From: Verrucomicrobia bacterium Tous-C9LFEB
GTDB taxonomy: Bacteria > Acidobacteriota > Terriglobia > Terriglobales > Acidobacteriaceae
Direction of reading: 5' to 3'
Assembly: GCA_903970445.1 (NCBI GenBank)
Contig: CAJCIP010000011.1
Span: 1-64,000 of the forward strand
DNA length: 64,000 bases
The translations under genes and the position numbers were made by a program. Shown in pieces: positions 16,490 through 24,769 of the stretch (positions within the stretch are counted from its first letter, which is position 1; each line of letters opens with the position of its first letter). The notes below the pieces were generated by a model. It was not told where the DNA came from. It saw nothing but the letters and a program-made list of their open reading frames with translations, and did not search any database.

Positions 16490-18378
16490 TTATCCAGCGG
16501 ACGATCTGTGATCAATTTTTTACCGGATTCTTCCTCTAACAAAACCTGCCTGTCCCCCAGAAGGTGGTTCACGTCTGCGCTACGCTCTTCAGGTACGAAG
16601 AGCAGTTTACGCTCCCCTCTACCCCACTCCTGCAGAAGCTGCGCGGGTGTCCAAAAGATGGGCGCCACGTCGGGGAAAGTGCTTCCAAACCACATGGAGG
16701 AAGTACGGGCGTCGACAAGATTCACTGTGTGGCCAAGGTAAAACGGAATGGACGAACCGAAGGTCTGGTCACCGTACAACAATACGCGGCTGGATCCCGC
16801 AACAAGACCAGCGCGCTCGAGTTGTTGAATGCGAGCGGCGAAGTCTCGCGACGACAGCATCGTGGAGAAGCGTACTAGAGCAATATGCGCAGCGACGAGG
16901 AATAAAGCCGAGGTCACTGCAATTGTCATGATGCTCGCTGTGTTCTTTCTTCGACGGTGAAGAAGCCAGGCCACTGCCGGCCCGACCGTAAAGGCCGCAG
17001 CTGCAAGTGCCGCCGGAAGGCGCAGCGCTGCAAAAGACGCCGTAGTCAGGTCGAAGAAGTGCGACATCGATAGGGAATAATCGCCTACGCCGCGTCGATT
17101 AATCAGATCCCCGATGTCCGGTTCGAACAGCAAATGCCGGGAGGTCCACAGTCCATAGATGAGCGCGACAGCAACCAAGCCTCCGATGACGGTGTACGCC
17201 GTGTAGGCAAACGTCATCGCCCGCTTCATGTGAATGTCCGATCCCGAAGCGACTTCCGCGCGCACGATCGCAACCGCGGTCAGCAGGAGAATTGGCATGT
17301 ATGCGGGAAACGTGTAGTACTCCTGATTTGTTGAAACCGAGAAGAACAGAATGAGCAAGCCGAAAAATAGTGTAAGCAGCAGCACGCTTCGTTCCGCAAA
17401 GCTTTTTGGCTTGGATAGGCGGGACCGTGCTCGCCAGCCTTCGATGAAGGTCACTGGAAGGAAGAGGCTCCACGGAAACAACCACACGATGTGGAGCGAC
17501 CAGTAGAGGTAGCCAGGGAGCTTGTTGTAGTCGCGAGGTATGCGCTTGTTCAGGAAGCGCATGATGTGTTCATTGACAAAGTAGAACCAGAAGAACCCGT
17601 GGCCCTGGTAGCCGCCTGTGTTCCGCACTCCAGCGAGAATGTGCCAAGGTGCGGCGATGGCCAAAAAGAGCAATACGCCAGGTAACGGACGCAGCAGCCG
17701 CCAGCGACGCCATTCACCACTGACTGCTGTGTAAACGAGAACCGCGCCACCAGCAAAAACGATCGCGATCAAACCTTTCGCGAGAATAGCGAGGGCCAAC
17801 GCCGCCCACGCTGTATACGCGTACAAAGCTGGTCGTTCCGTTGTTGAGTCGAGCGCTCGAAGCACACTGAAAAGCACGGTTCCCAGAAGAAACGACAGCA
17901 GCGCCTCTGGAATGAAGATGCGTGTGAAGAGGAATACGCCTGCTGCCGTAAGAACGAAAACACCCGCATAGAAACCGGCTTTTTCACTGAACGCGCGCTT
18001 TCCCCAGCTGAACGCCAGCATTGTCAGGCCAAGAACCGATAGCGCCAGAGGCAAGTGAATCGCGAAAGAATTGGACCCGAAAAAGCGAATGCTTACTGCG
18101 TTGATCCAATAAGGGAGCGGAGGCTTTTCCAGGTACCGTATCCCATTGACCTTCAGCGTGACCCAATCACCTGTGTTGAGCATCGTTTGCGATGCCTGCG
18201 CATGCGTCGAATCGGCGTCGTCCAGCAGCGCCGGAGTCCACAATGCTGAAACGAAAATAACGAGCCACAATGAGAGCAGGCAAAGCGGCCGCGTCGACAG
18301 CCAGGTCATTGCTTTTGGAGAACTCGGTTCCGCCAGAACGGCGTGTTCTGGGTAACCCAGAGTTTTGGTACTCATCAT
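16486..18378 (-). CDS. GT39-type membrane glycosyltransferase (ArnT/PMT family), copy 1 of a coupled pair
   Basis: About 630 residues from ATG 18378 (tandem ATG ATG, preceded by AGGTAGG). Longer frames exist up to 18585, but these would overlap the divergent ppx gene. The first loop has LLDDADSTHAQASQTML and RYLEKPPLPYW, the GT39 donor/catalytic signature. The rest is a series of membrane helices, then a C-terminal soluble domain with FYLGHTVNLVDARTS. It overlaps the next gene by 4 bases. Its N-terminal region ends in common with the divergent ppx start (about 135 bases between starts). It probably modifies envelope glycoconjugates from a polyprenyl-phosphate sugar. Confidence 0.87.
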   Translation of the reverse strand: MMSTKTLGYPEHAVLAEPSSPKAMTWLSTRPLCLLSLWLVIFVSALWTPALLDDADSTHAQASQTMLNTGDWVTLKVNGIRYLEKPPLPYWINAVSIRFFGSNSFAIHLPLALSVLGLTMLAFSWGKRAFSEKAGFYAGVFVLTAAGVFLFTRIFIPEALLSFLLGTVLFSVLRALDSTTERPALYAYTAWAALALAILAKGLIAIVFAGGAVLVYTAVSGEWRRWRLLRPLPGVLLFLAIAAPWHILAGVRNTGGYQGHGFFWFYFVNEHIMRFLNKRIPRDYNKLPGYLYWSLHIVWLFPWSLFLPVTFIEGWRARSRLSKPKSFAERSVLLLTLFFGLLILFFSVSTNQEYYTFPAYMPILLLTAVAIVRAEVASGSDIHMKRAMTFAYTAYTVIGGLVAVALIYGLWTSRHLLFEPDIGDLINRRGVGDYSLSMSHFFDLTTASFAALRLPAALAAAAFTVGPAVAWLLHRRRKNTASIMTIAVTSALFLVAAHIALVRFSTMLSSRDFAARIQQLERAGLVAGSSRVLLYGDQTFGSSIPFYLGHTVNLVDARTSSMWFGSTFPDVAPIFWTPAQLLQEWGRGERKLLFVPEERSADVNHLLGDRQVLLEEESGKKLITDRPLDK

Positions 18379-18513
18379 CGGCCTACCTGAAAAGGGTATC
18401 AACATCCGTGGTGCATGGGAGTGCCGCTCCTGCTGGACATCTTGCAGGCATCTTCTGCATGTATCGTGCTTAGTGTCGGAGTATTTTTCGCGAGCCAAGG
18501 ATGCAGAAATCTC

Positions 18514-20082
18514 ATGCCAACATTCGCAGCCATTGATATTGGCTCCAATTCCTGCCGTTTGGCGATCGCGTCCGTCCAGCAGCATCGATTGAAGACGTTA
18601 CACGAAGATCGAGAGGTCACGCGACTGGGCGAAAGTGTCTTCGAGACCGGCGTCATTTCGCCGGAGGCCATGGCCAACACAATTAAGGCCTTGAAGCGCT
18701 TTCATAAGGCGGTTCAGTCTCACGTTGTGGATTCGGTGCGTGTCGTTGCTACCAGTGCTATGCGGGACGCTCGCAATTCGGACGCATTTCGCGCATGGGT
18801 GAAGTCAGCAACCGGATGGAACGTGGAAGTGATTTCCGGGCTGGAAGAGGGTCGGCTCATACATCTCGGAGTGGTGACGCACGAAACGGGTGCTCGCGGA
18901 AGGTGTCTCTTGATCGACCTCGGGGGTGGCAGCTGCGAGATTACGTTATCGGATGGAGGCCGCATCGAAGGCATGGTCAGCTTGCCACTCGGAGCGGTCC
19001 GCCTGCAGCAGGAGTTTCTGCGCACGGATCCGCCTGCCAAAGAGAACGTTGCAGCTTTACGTAAATACATCGGGCGAGAGCTTGCGAGAGCCGAGCGAAA
19101 GTTCGGCGTACCGAAAGTCGATCTGGTGTTTGCGACCTCCGGCACTGCAGCGGCACTGGCTGAGGCAAGTTCCACGTCCAAGGTGCTCGCAATGAAGGGA
19201 CCGTTGCGTCCCAAAGGAAGCTCTAACGCCGTGGGGTCGAAGGCTCTGCAAGCGACGACCGCGGGTGTTCGCATGCTGGCCGATCGCTTATTGAAGATGA
19301 CGAATGCGCAACGCGCTGCCGTTCCGGGTGTCGGTCCTCGCCGCTCAGAGATCATTATCGGAGGCGCGCAGGTGTACGCGACTTTGATGGAGCGTATGCA
19401 CCTTCGGGGATTCCGCTATTCGCCGTTGGGCCTGCGCGATGGTCTTCTCGCGCAGATGCTGGCCGATGTCGATTCACGCGCGAGCGTGCATCGCACCGTT
19501 GAGAATGAGCGCTGGCAGGGTGTCTTGGATGTGTGCCAGCGTTATGGAATCGATCCGAAACGAGTCGAGCCGGAATGCCATTCTGCGTTACTGCTTTTTG
19601 ATCAACTGCAGCGCGTGCACGAACTGCCGGCAGACTACCGTTTGTGGCTTCAGGCAGCCACAATGATGAACGGTGTGGGCAAGTTCATGAACCATCAAGG
19701 TCACCATCGGCACACCCACTACATCATTGCGAACTCCGACATCTTTGGCTTCTCACCGCAGCAACGCGCCATCGTGGCCGCAATTGCCAGATACATCGGC
19801 AAAAGCCGCCCTGACCTGATGGATAGACCGATGCGCGCAGTTCCAGTGGAAGAGCATCGCAATGTGCAGCGCGCCATCGTACTCTTGAGGCTTGCGCTTG
19901 CGTTGAATCAGGATCGCACGAGCTCTGCGCTGCATGTTAGAACCAGGATTTATCCGAAGCGGGTCGTGATTCAACTGGAAGCAGCGCGAGGAAATGCGGA
20001 ACTCGAGGCCTGGTCGTTGAAGAAAGAGCGTAGCTATTTTCGCGAAGTCTTTCGGCGGGAGCTCTTAGTTGAAGTAGCGTAA
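18514..20082 (+). CDS. ppx: Ppx/GppA phosphatase (exopolyphosphatase)
   Basis: A 522-residue enzyme. The ASKHA N-domain begins FAAIDIGSNSCRLAIASV, and phosphate loop 2 is LLIDLGGGSCEITLSDGG. A C-terminal HD-like helical domain follows (HQGHHRHTHYIIANSDIFGF). The usual HD pair is replaced by Asn-Gly (MMNGVGKFMNHQG), as in many Ppx proteins. It hydrolyses terminal phosphate from polyphosphate, or pppGpp in GppA; the long form with the HD-like end favours Ppx. I chose ATG 18514 because it begins exactly at the conserved strand; a longer frame from 18415 adds non-homologous residues. Its stop overlaps the converging histidine phosphatase gene by 49 bases. Confidence 0.92.
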   Translation: MPTFAAIDIGSNSCRLAIASVQQHRLKTLHEDREVTRLGESVFETGVISPEAMANTIKALKRFHKAVQSHVVDSVRVVATSAMRDARNSDAFRAWVKSATGWNVEVISGLEEGRLIHLGVVTHETGARGRCLLIDLGGGSCEITLSDGGRIEGMVSLPLGAVRLQQEFLRTDPPAKENVAALRKYIGRELARAERKFGVPKVDLVFATSGTAAALAEASSTSKVLAMKGPLRPKGSSNAVGSKALQATTAGVRMLADRLLKMTNAQRAAVPGVGPRRSEIIIGGAQVYATLMERMHLRGFRYSPLGLRDGLLAQMLADVDSRASVHRTVENERWQGVLDVCQRYGIDPKRVEPECHSALLLFDQLQRVHELPADYRLWLQAATMMNGVGKFMNHQGHHRHTHYIIANSDIFGFSPQQRAIVAAIARYIGKSRPDLMDRPMRAVPVEEHRNVQRAIVLLRLALALNQDRTSSALHVRTRIYPKRVVIQLEAARGNAELEAWSLKKERSYFREVFRRELLVEVA

Positions 20083-20582
20083 AGCGACCGCACGATACGC
20101 GGATCCAACATCCATTGCATCGCAGCGTTACCCCGGTCCACAGTGAGACGCGCAAGTGATCCCTTGCGCAAACGGAAACGAGTGGGCGCGGAATCTTCCG
20201 GCTCCCGGTTAGGTGGTGAAAGCAACTGTCCAAGAAAGGCAGTGATATTCGGGTTGTGTCCCACAACCAACAAGTTTTCGTATCGGTCACATTCGCGCAG
20301 CAGCCTGTGAAACTGAACGAAATCCGCTGATGGTGCTAGCGAGTTTGAGATGAGAATCTTTGCTTCATAGCCCATCTCCGTGGCGACGAGTTGGGCCGTT
20401 TGCAAGCTTCGCTTCAAAGGGCTTGAAACAACCAGGTCAAAATTCAGCTTCATCGCGTTCAGCACATAGGCCAGGTGCAGGCAATGACGCTTGCCGTCCT
20501 TATCCAAGGGCCGAAGGGGATCGAGAACTGGATTCGCCCGCCGCGTCCCAGCGCTAGCGTGGCGAAGAATAAAGAGGTTCAT
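20034..20582 (-). CDS. Histidine phosphatase family protein (SixA-like)
   Basis: A 182-residue branch-2-size RHG-type phosphatase. The catalytic start is FILRHASAGTRRANP (RHG replaced by RHA, as in SixA), and the second His is in LLVVGHNPNITAFL. SixA dephosphorylates phosphohistidine in phosphotransfer proteins; other members act on small phosphates. Its 3' end overlaps the 3' end of ppx by 49 bases on the opposite strand, so the two messages can pair. The methyltransferase gene lies just downstream on the same strand, 14 bases from this gene's start, but it is transcribed towards lower coordinates and ends at 20597, so it is upstream of this gene in an operon order. Confidence 0.87.
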   Translation of the reverse strand: MNLFILRHASAGTRRANPVLDPLRPLDKDGKRHCLHLAYVLNAMKLNFDLVVSSPLKRSLQTAQLVATEMGYEAKILISNSLAPSADFVQFHRLLRECDRYENLLVVGHNPNITAFLGQLLSPPNREPEDSAPTRFRLRKGSLARLTVDRGNAAMQWMLDPRIVRSLYATSTKSSRRKTSRK

Positions 20583-20596
20583 GCGTCTTCGGTCAA

Positions 20597-21313
20597 TTAT
20601 CCTTCATTCAATGTGGATGACCCCATGGTAGCGGGAGGTTGCGTGTGGGTGCTCACAGCCTTCGACCTAAGCTCCCAAATTTCTGAATACAGGAGACCGC
20701 CCAGCGACTGGTGATACGCAACTCGTTCAAAGCCCGCGGATGACAGAGGCATGCGCGTTTCGGGAAGTTGTCGAACGCAAAGGCCGGTTGTGACAAAGAA
20801 TGCGAAGTACAACATCCGAATATAAGTCTTTGCGAAGAATCGCCAAGGCGACCGCGGGGGAATCTGAAATTCAGATATGAGCCACCAGGTGCCGGGCCGA
20901 CAGCAGTTCGCGATTTGTGCGACGAGCGAGTCGACTTCTTGTTGCGTGAGGCAGTCGAGAAAGAAGTGACTAACGATGAGGTCCGTGCAGGCGCTTGGCT
21001 GGACGCTTTGTGCGGTCGCTTGCATTGTCACCAGGCGGGAATCCATCTCTGCGCAACGTTTCTTCAGCAATCTCAACATGCGCTTGCTTGTGTCTACGGC
21101 GGTGGCGCTTAGTGACCTATTGCTTCGCAAAAGACTGGCGAGAAATCGCCCATCACCGTCGCCCAAGATGAGGGCGTGTCTGCGCTCATTTAGCGCCGAG
21201 AGGAAGTGCTTTCTGGTGGACTGCAACTGTGAACCTAATGCGAGGTACTCAGCCCATCGATACACACTCGCGACGTAGTCAAAATCGGGCTTTGAGGCTT
21301 GCAATGTGTTCAT
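20597..21313 (-). CDS. Class I SAM-dependent methyltransferase
   Basis: About 238 residues from ATG 21313. Motif I is ALILGDGDGRFLASLL (GxGxGR), followed by the acidic strand end in SATAVDTSKRML and motif IV-like TDLIVSHFFLDCL. The middle of the protein carries an amphipathic aromatic segment (PWRFFAKTYIRMLYFAFFV) that may touch membrane. The start overlaps the stop of the upstream membrane-protein gene by 4 bases (ATGA), so the two act together. A lipid-soluble or quinone-like substrate would fit this pairing, but it is not shown. A longer frame to 21793 is an extension over the neighbouring gene and is not credible. Confidence 0.87.
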   Translation of the reverse strand: MNTLQASKPDFDYVASVYRWAEYLALGSQLQSTRKHFLSALNERRHALILGDGDGRFLASLLRSNRSLSATAVDTSKRMLRLLKKRCAEMDSRLVTMQATAQSVQPSACTDLIVSHFFLDCLTQQEVDSLVAQIANCCRPGTWWLISEFQIPPRSPWRFFAKTYIRMLYFAFFVTTGLCVRQLPETRMPLSSAGFERVAYHQSLGGLLYSEIWELRSKAVSTHTQPPATMGSSTLNEG

Positions 21314-22245
21314 TTGACTACCACTGCAAGGGCAATCACCGGCAGCGGAAGCAGCAGCGCCAGATCCACGGAGGCGCGCAGGTGGATTGCGGATGTGCGC
21401 TGACGAAATACATGCAGTATGAGGAAGCAGAGTAGGCTCAGTCCGCAGGCGAGTGCGGTCAGCGCCGGACCTCGAGAAGCATACGGCCACAAAGCGACCG
21501 TGGCACATGCTGTGAGCGTTACAAAGATCACGGCATTCTTGTGCTGCACGGCAAACTCTGTTGTCCAGTGAGCGCCCGACAGATCGCCCCCGTGTTCCCA
21601 GGAGTAAACGTAGAGACAGTTTAGCGTACAGACAAGTGCGAAGAGGATAGCTCCCGTCAACAGCGAAGCGTACGCGCTTGTAACTCGGGCGACCGTTGGA
21701 ATAAAGATCGCCGCCGAGAAGAAAGCGCCGACAGCGAACTCCTTCGGCAGGCGGTTCGTTTTTGCGCTGAACCCAGCTGATTGGAAGGGCCATACATGAA
21801 TGAGGAAGAAGTAAGCGAAGAGCAACGCACCTAAGGCACTGAACAGCTTGAGTTCAATGTGAGTAAGGCGAAAGAGCAAAGCAGCAAGCATGATCGACAA
21901 CAGGATCAGCGAGCTCAGGAATCGCTTGCGATAGCGGTGGTGAAAATGATGGCGTTCTTCAAGGCCGCTGCCCGGCTGCGGTGTGCGCGCGTCCAGAAGC
22001 CGGTCAGCAGCATAGAGCATCCACACGGCTAAGAACATGCTCAGAATCGAGGTCCAGGGCAAGATGATGCCGTAGGCGAAGGCTACGAACCACGTCCAGG
22101 CTGCGGCAACGGTTGGCGCGTCGAGAGAACAGAGATGCCACAAGCCGAAAAGGGAATATTGTGCAGCCGACCGTGTACTGCGCCGCTGCACAATGTGAAG
22201 GTGGCTCGTGGAATGGTTTGGCGCGCGTCCCTCAGATTGCCTCAC
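21310..22245 (-). CDS. Polytopic membrane protein, UbiA-prenyltransferase-like (tentative)
   Basis: About 311 residues with 8-9 predicted helices; the true start may be 30-40 residues inside the frame, near SLFGLWHLCSLDAP. The segment MLYAADRLLDARTPQPG resembles the Asp-rich first motif of UbiA prenyltransferases (DxxxD), and FRKRFL-type basic loops follow. A second Asp-rich motif is not clear, so the assignment is weak. Stop and start overlap with the methyltransferase gene (ATGA), suggesting a two-step membrane-lipid or quinone modification. Otherwise treat it as a conserved membrane protein of unknown function. Confidence 0.7.
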   Translation of the reverse strand: MRQSEGRAPNHSTSHLHIVQRRSTRSAAQYSLFGLWHLCSLDAPTVAAAWTWFVAFAYGIILPWTSILSMFLAVWMLYAADRLLDARTPQPGSGLEERHHFHHRYRKRFLSSLILLSIMLAALLFRLTHIELKLFSALGALLFAYFFLIHVWPFQSAGFSAKTNRLPKEFAVGAFFSAAIFIPTVARVTSAYASLLTGAILFALVCTLNCLYVYSWEHGGDLSGAHWTTEFAVQHKNAVIFVTLTACATVALWPYASRGPALTALACGLSLLCFLILHVFRQRTSAIHLRASVDLALLLPLPVIALAVVVK

Positions 22246-22312
22246 GGTAGATTCGTTCCTGCCACTCAGATCCTGTCGCTCGAGGCTTTCGAAGCTAGCT
22301 CAACATTCCGAA

Positions 22313-22342
22313 GTATGAGAGACGCTGGAGCGTCCCTCATAC
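22313..22342 (-). terminator. Stem-loop after the BON lipoprotein gene
   Basis: GTATGAG-A-GACGCT pairs with AGCGTC-C-CTCATAC around a GG loop: 13 pairs with one A-C mismatch, only 6 bases past the stop of the BON gene. The T-tail on the minus strand is short (TTCGG), so it may work as an mRNA 3'-end structure more than a classical terminator. Confidence 0.6.
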
Positions 22343-22348
22343 AGGCGA

Positions 22349-23362
22349 CTAACGCTGACGCAGGGCCGGGTCGGATGGCTCGTAATTCGACGGGGTCTCG
22401 GCTGTTCGAACTGAAACGGAACTGGCGAGACGGAACCGTATCACAGTCTCTGACGGAATCGAGACCTGCTGTCCGCGTGTGAAGCCCTGGTACGCTGCGC
22501 CGCCTCCACCACCGGCGAGTCCGCCAATAGCTGCGCCCTTTCCACCGCCGAAGATACCGCCGAGGATTGCTCCAACCGCGGCACCGCCGCCGATCTTCTC
22601 AGCAGAGTTGGTGCCGCGATTCTTGCCTTCCACGGTGTAATCCTCCGTCGAAAGCGCAATGCTGCGCCCGTGACGGTTGACGGCGGTCAACTGAAGCGTG
22701 AGTAGTGAGTGGCCCTTGTAATGCCCAGCCTCGTGTGCGGCGATAACGCGGCCGCTGACGCCGGAACCTGCCGGGATCACGACGGCACCATCCGCCACGA
22801 CTTCCCGCGTGACGACACCGGAAAAACTGGAACCTTCCTGCGTCGACTCGCTGTCCAGCGTCTGTGTGATGCGGACAGGGATCTCCGTGCCGGCAGGAAC
22901 GCTGACGTCACGGAAAGTAGGCGCGGGTGGTGGAGGCGGCACGCTCTCCGGCGCTGGAAGCGGCTGATGGGTGGCTATCGCCTGTCGTTCCGCTGAGGTG
23001 GTTTGGCGAGCTACTTTGGGCGCGGACGGGGTCACGACGGTGGGCGCAACCTGCACGCCCGCGATCTGGAGGTTGTTCACCACCTCTTTCACGCCTTTCA
23101 CCTTCGCAGCGTCTTCGGCGGCGACCGAACTGGCCGTATCGTCCGTCACGTTTCCGGAAAGCGTGACGATTCCACCCTGAACTGCGGTTTGAATCGGTTG
23201 CCGATTGATTGCACTATCCGCCGTAAGAGCAGACTGCACGTTGGTCTGCAATGCGGCATCGCTGATGGGTTTGTTACAGCCGGTCAAGGTGTTGAGCGCC
23301 AAGATGCCGCACCCGACGATCGCGATGGGGGTAGGCAGGTGAACTCTAGTCCAGCAGATCAT
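22349..23362 (-). CDS. BON-domain lipoprotein with glycine-zipper
   Basis: About 337 residues from ATG 23362, chosen because AGGAG lies 8 bases upstream; the longer frame to 23554 has no such site. The N-terminus is a lipoprotein signal ending NTLTGCNKP. A BON domain follows (about 30-100: VQSALTADSAINRQPIQTAV, GIVTLSGNVTD, VKEVVNNLQI). A Pro-rich linker leads to a beta-rich domain (VPAGTEIPVRITQTLDSEST) and a glycine-zipper region (GGGAAVGAILGGIFGGGKGA), then a short C-terminal strand. BON proteins bind membranes and phospholipid and are often induced by envelope or osmotic stress. It is divergent from the YtxH gene with 209 shared bases. Confidence 0.87.
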   Translation of the reverse strand: MICWTRVHLPTPIAIVGCGILALNTLTGCNKPISDAALQTNVQSALTADSAINRQPIQTAVQGGIVTLSGNVTDDTASSVAAEDAAKVKGVKEVVNNLQIAGVQVAPTVVTPSAPKVARQTTSAERQAIATHQPLPAPESVPPPPPAPTFRDVSVPAGTEIPVRITQTLDSESTQEGSSFSGVVTREVVADGAVVIPAGSGVSGRVIAAHEAGHYKGHSLLTLQLTAVNRHGRSIALSTEDYTVEGKNRGTNSAEKIGGGAAVGAILGGIFGGGKGAAIGGLAGGGGGAAYQGFTRGQQVSIPSETVIRFRLASSVSVRTAETPSNYEPSDPALRQR

Positions 23363-23514
23363 CAAATCGCTCCTAAAAGATTTCAGCCGAATCATCTCAG
23401 TATGATGCGTCACACTGACAAGATGACCGGACGAGGTCGCAAAGCTGCTTTTACTCTGTTTCCAGGACCACGCAACCTTGTGATGCATCAGGGCATCCAC
23501 CGAGGAAGACACTA

Positions 23515-23547
23515 GGTTACGGATTTCTGTCGTATCAGTTCGTAACC
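23515..23547. promoter_or_regulatory. Inverted repeat in the leader of the YtxH-domain gene
   Basis: GGTTACG and CGTAACC, 7-bp arms separated by 19 bases, end 15 bases before the GAGGAG ribosome binding site of the YtxH gene. It could be an operator for a dimeric regulator or an RNA hairpin in the leader. The sequence alone cannot decide. Confidence 0.3.
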
Positions 23548-23571
23548 GGAGCAAAGTTCAGAGGAGATGCA

Positions 23572-23997
23572 ATGTCAGACAACGAAAGCGGCGTTGGCGG
23601 TTTTGGATGGTTTTTGGCTGGTTTGGGCATTGGTGCCTTGGTAGGTGTCTTGTACGCACCGAAGTCGGGTAAGGAAACACGTGACGACATCGTGGCCGGG
23701 GCTCTGGATGCTCGCGAAAAGGCCAATGAATACTACAACCAGGGTGTGCAGCAGGCTGGTCAGTATATTGATCAAGGCAAGCAGGCCGTTGGTGATTACT
23801 TGAGCAAGGGTAAGGATGTTGCCGGCCAATATGTCGACAAGGGCAAGGATGCGCTCGAGAAGGGCCGGACGCAGTTTTCGCAATATGTCGATAAGGGTAA
23901 GGAGCTCATTCAGAACCAGGGCGACGCTGTTTCGGCCGCCGTCGACGCGGGCAAAGATGCTTATGTGAAGACAGCAACGCCACCCGAGAACCTGTAA
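23572..23997 (+). CDS. YtxH-domain envelope/stress protein
   Basis: A 141-residue protein with an N-terminal membrane helix (FGWFLAGLGIGALVGVLYAP) ending in the YtxH hallmark APKSGKETRDDI. A long amphipathic helix follows, built of imperfect 11- to 14-residue repeats: QYIDQGKQAVGDY, DYLSKGKDVAGQY, QYVDKGKDALEKG, QYVDKGKELIQNQ. Such LEA-like repeats are known in stress and desiccation proteins. A strong GAGGAG site precedes the ATG, and a strong terminator follows. It is divergent from the BON lipoprotein gene, which suggests a shared stress response. Confidence 0.9.
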   Translation: MSDNESGVGGFGWFLAGLGIGALVGVLYAPKSGKETRDDIVAGALDAREKANEYYNQGVQQAGQYIDQGKQAVGDYLSKGKDVAGQYVDKGKDALEKGRTQFSQYVDKGKELIQNQGDAVSAAVDAGKDAYVKTATPPENL

Positions 23998-24014
23998 ATT
24001 TGTTTGTGCAAAGA

Positions 24015-24045
24015 AAGGGCCGGCAGATTACCCGGCCCTTCTTTT
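24015..24045 (+). terminator. Rho-independent terminator after the YtxH gene
   Basis: Perfect 9-bp stem AAGGGCCGG / CCGGCCCTT with an 8-base loop and a CTTTTA tail, 17 bases after the stop codon. Confidence 0.92.
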
Positions 24046-24140
24046 ATGCTTTCAGTACATGTTGAAACAAGTTTGCTGCTGCCGCGCTTTATAAGTAGCG
24101 CATTTGCCCGGCGAACAGGCAGCCAAAGAGGAGAGTCTGT

Positions 24141-24731
24141 ATGGAAACCGCTTCCAGTCTGATGATGTTTGCCTTTCAATCTTCGAACGATGTAAATGGG
24201 CATGACATCCACTTGATTATGGAATCGGAGTTGGTGATTGCGGCAGTCATGCTTCTGCTCATTTTGGCAGTTCTGATCGCCGGTGTCGTCGCCCTTGTTT
24301 ATGTGAAGAAGCTAATGGCGACAGTGGATGAACTAAAAGACAAGGCGCTTCCGATGATCAGCAAAGGCTCCGACCTGGTTGATGATCTCGCGCCCAAGAT
24401 TCGATCCATCACAACCAACATAGAAGAGATTAGCTTCACTGCGCGCGCCAAAGTAGATGAACTGGGCCAGACTGTCACGCAGATCAATCGCACGGTTGCC
24501 GACATCAATGCCAAAACGCAGGTACAAGCGAATCGGGTCGACGGCATCGTTACGACCGCGCTCGCTACAACAAGAGAGGTTTCCGAGAAGCTTCAGCACG
24601 GAATCCGCGTTCCAATTCGCCAGGCTGCGGGTGTTATCGCGGGGATAAAAGCGGCACTTCAAACCTTGGCGGAGCGTTCTCCTGTGAAGTCAAAGGCGCC
24701 GCCGGGCAGCATCAATCCGTACGACCTTTAG
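24141..24731 (+). CDS. Membrane-anchored coiled-coil protein (DUF948-like)
   Basis: A 196-residue protein. One strong membrane helix at about 35-58 (AAVMLLLILAVLIAGVVALVYV) is followed by a long helical, coiled-coil-like domain (KVDELGQTVTQINRTVADIN, QANRVDGIVTTALATTREV) and a small C-terminal helix (RQAAGVIAGIKAALQTLAER). This is the shape of DUF948 proteins, which resemble methyl-accepting-type coiled coils without a signalling tip. A GAGGAGAG site precedes ATG 24141. It follows the YtxH gene after a terminator. Its function is unknown; a structural role at the membrane is likely from the shape. Confidence 0.72.
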   Translation: METASSLMMFAFQSSNDVNGHDIHLIMESELVIAAVMLLLILAVLIAGVVALVYVKKLMATVDELKDKALPMISKGSDLVDDLAPKIRSITTNIEEISFTARAKVDELGQTVTQINRTVADINAKTQVQANRVDGIVTTALATTREVSEKLQHGIRVPIRQAAGVIAGIKAALQTLAERSPVKSKAPPGSINPYDL

Positions 24732-24769
24732 TCCGCGGCCTGAGAAGTAGCAGCGCCGAAGCGAAAGCT

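Noticed and set aside
18379-18585. Upstream extension of the first GT39 gene
   Set aside because: It would overlap the divergent ppx start; the tandem ATG at 18378 with AGGTAGG upstream starts just before the membrane protein proper.
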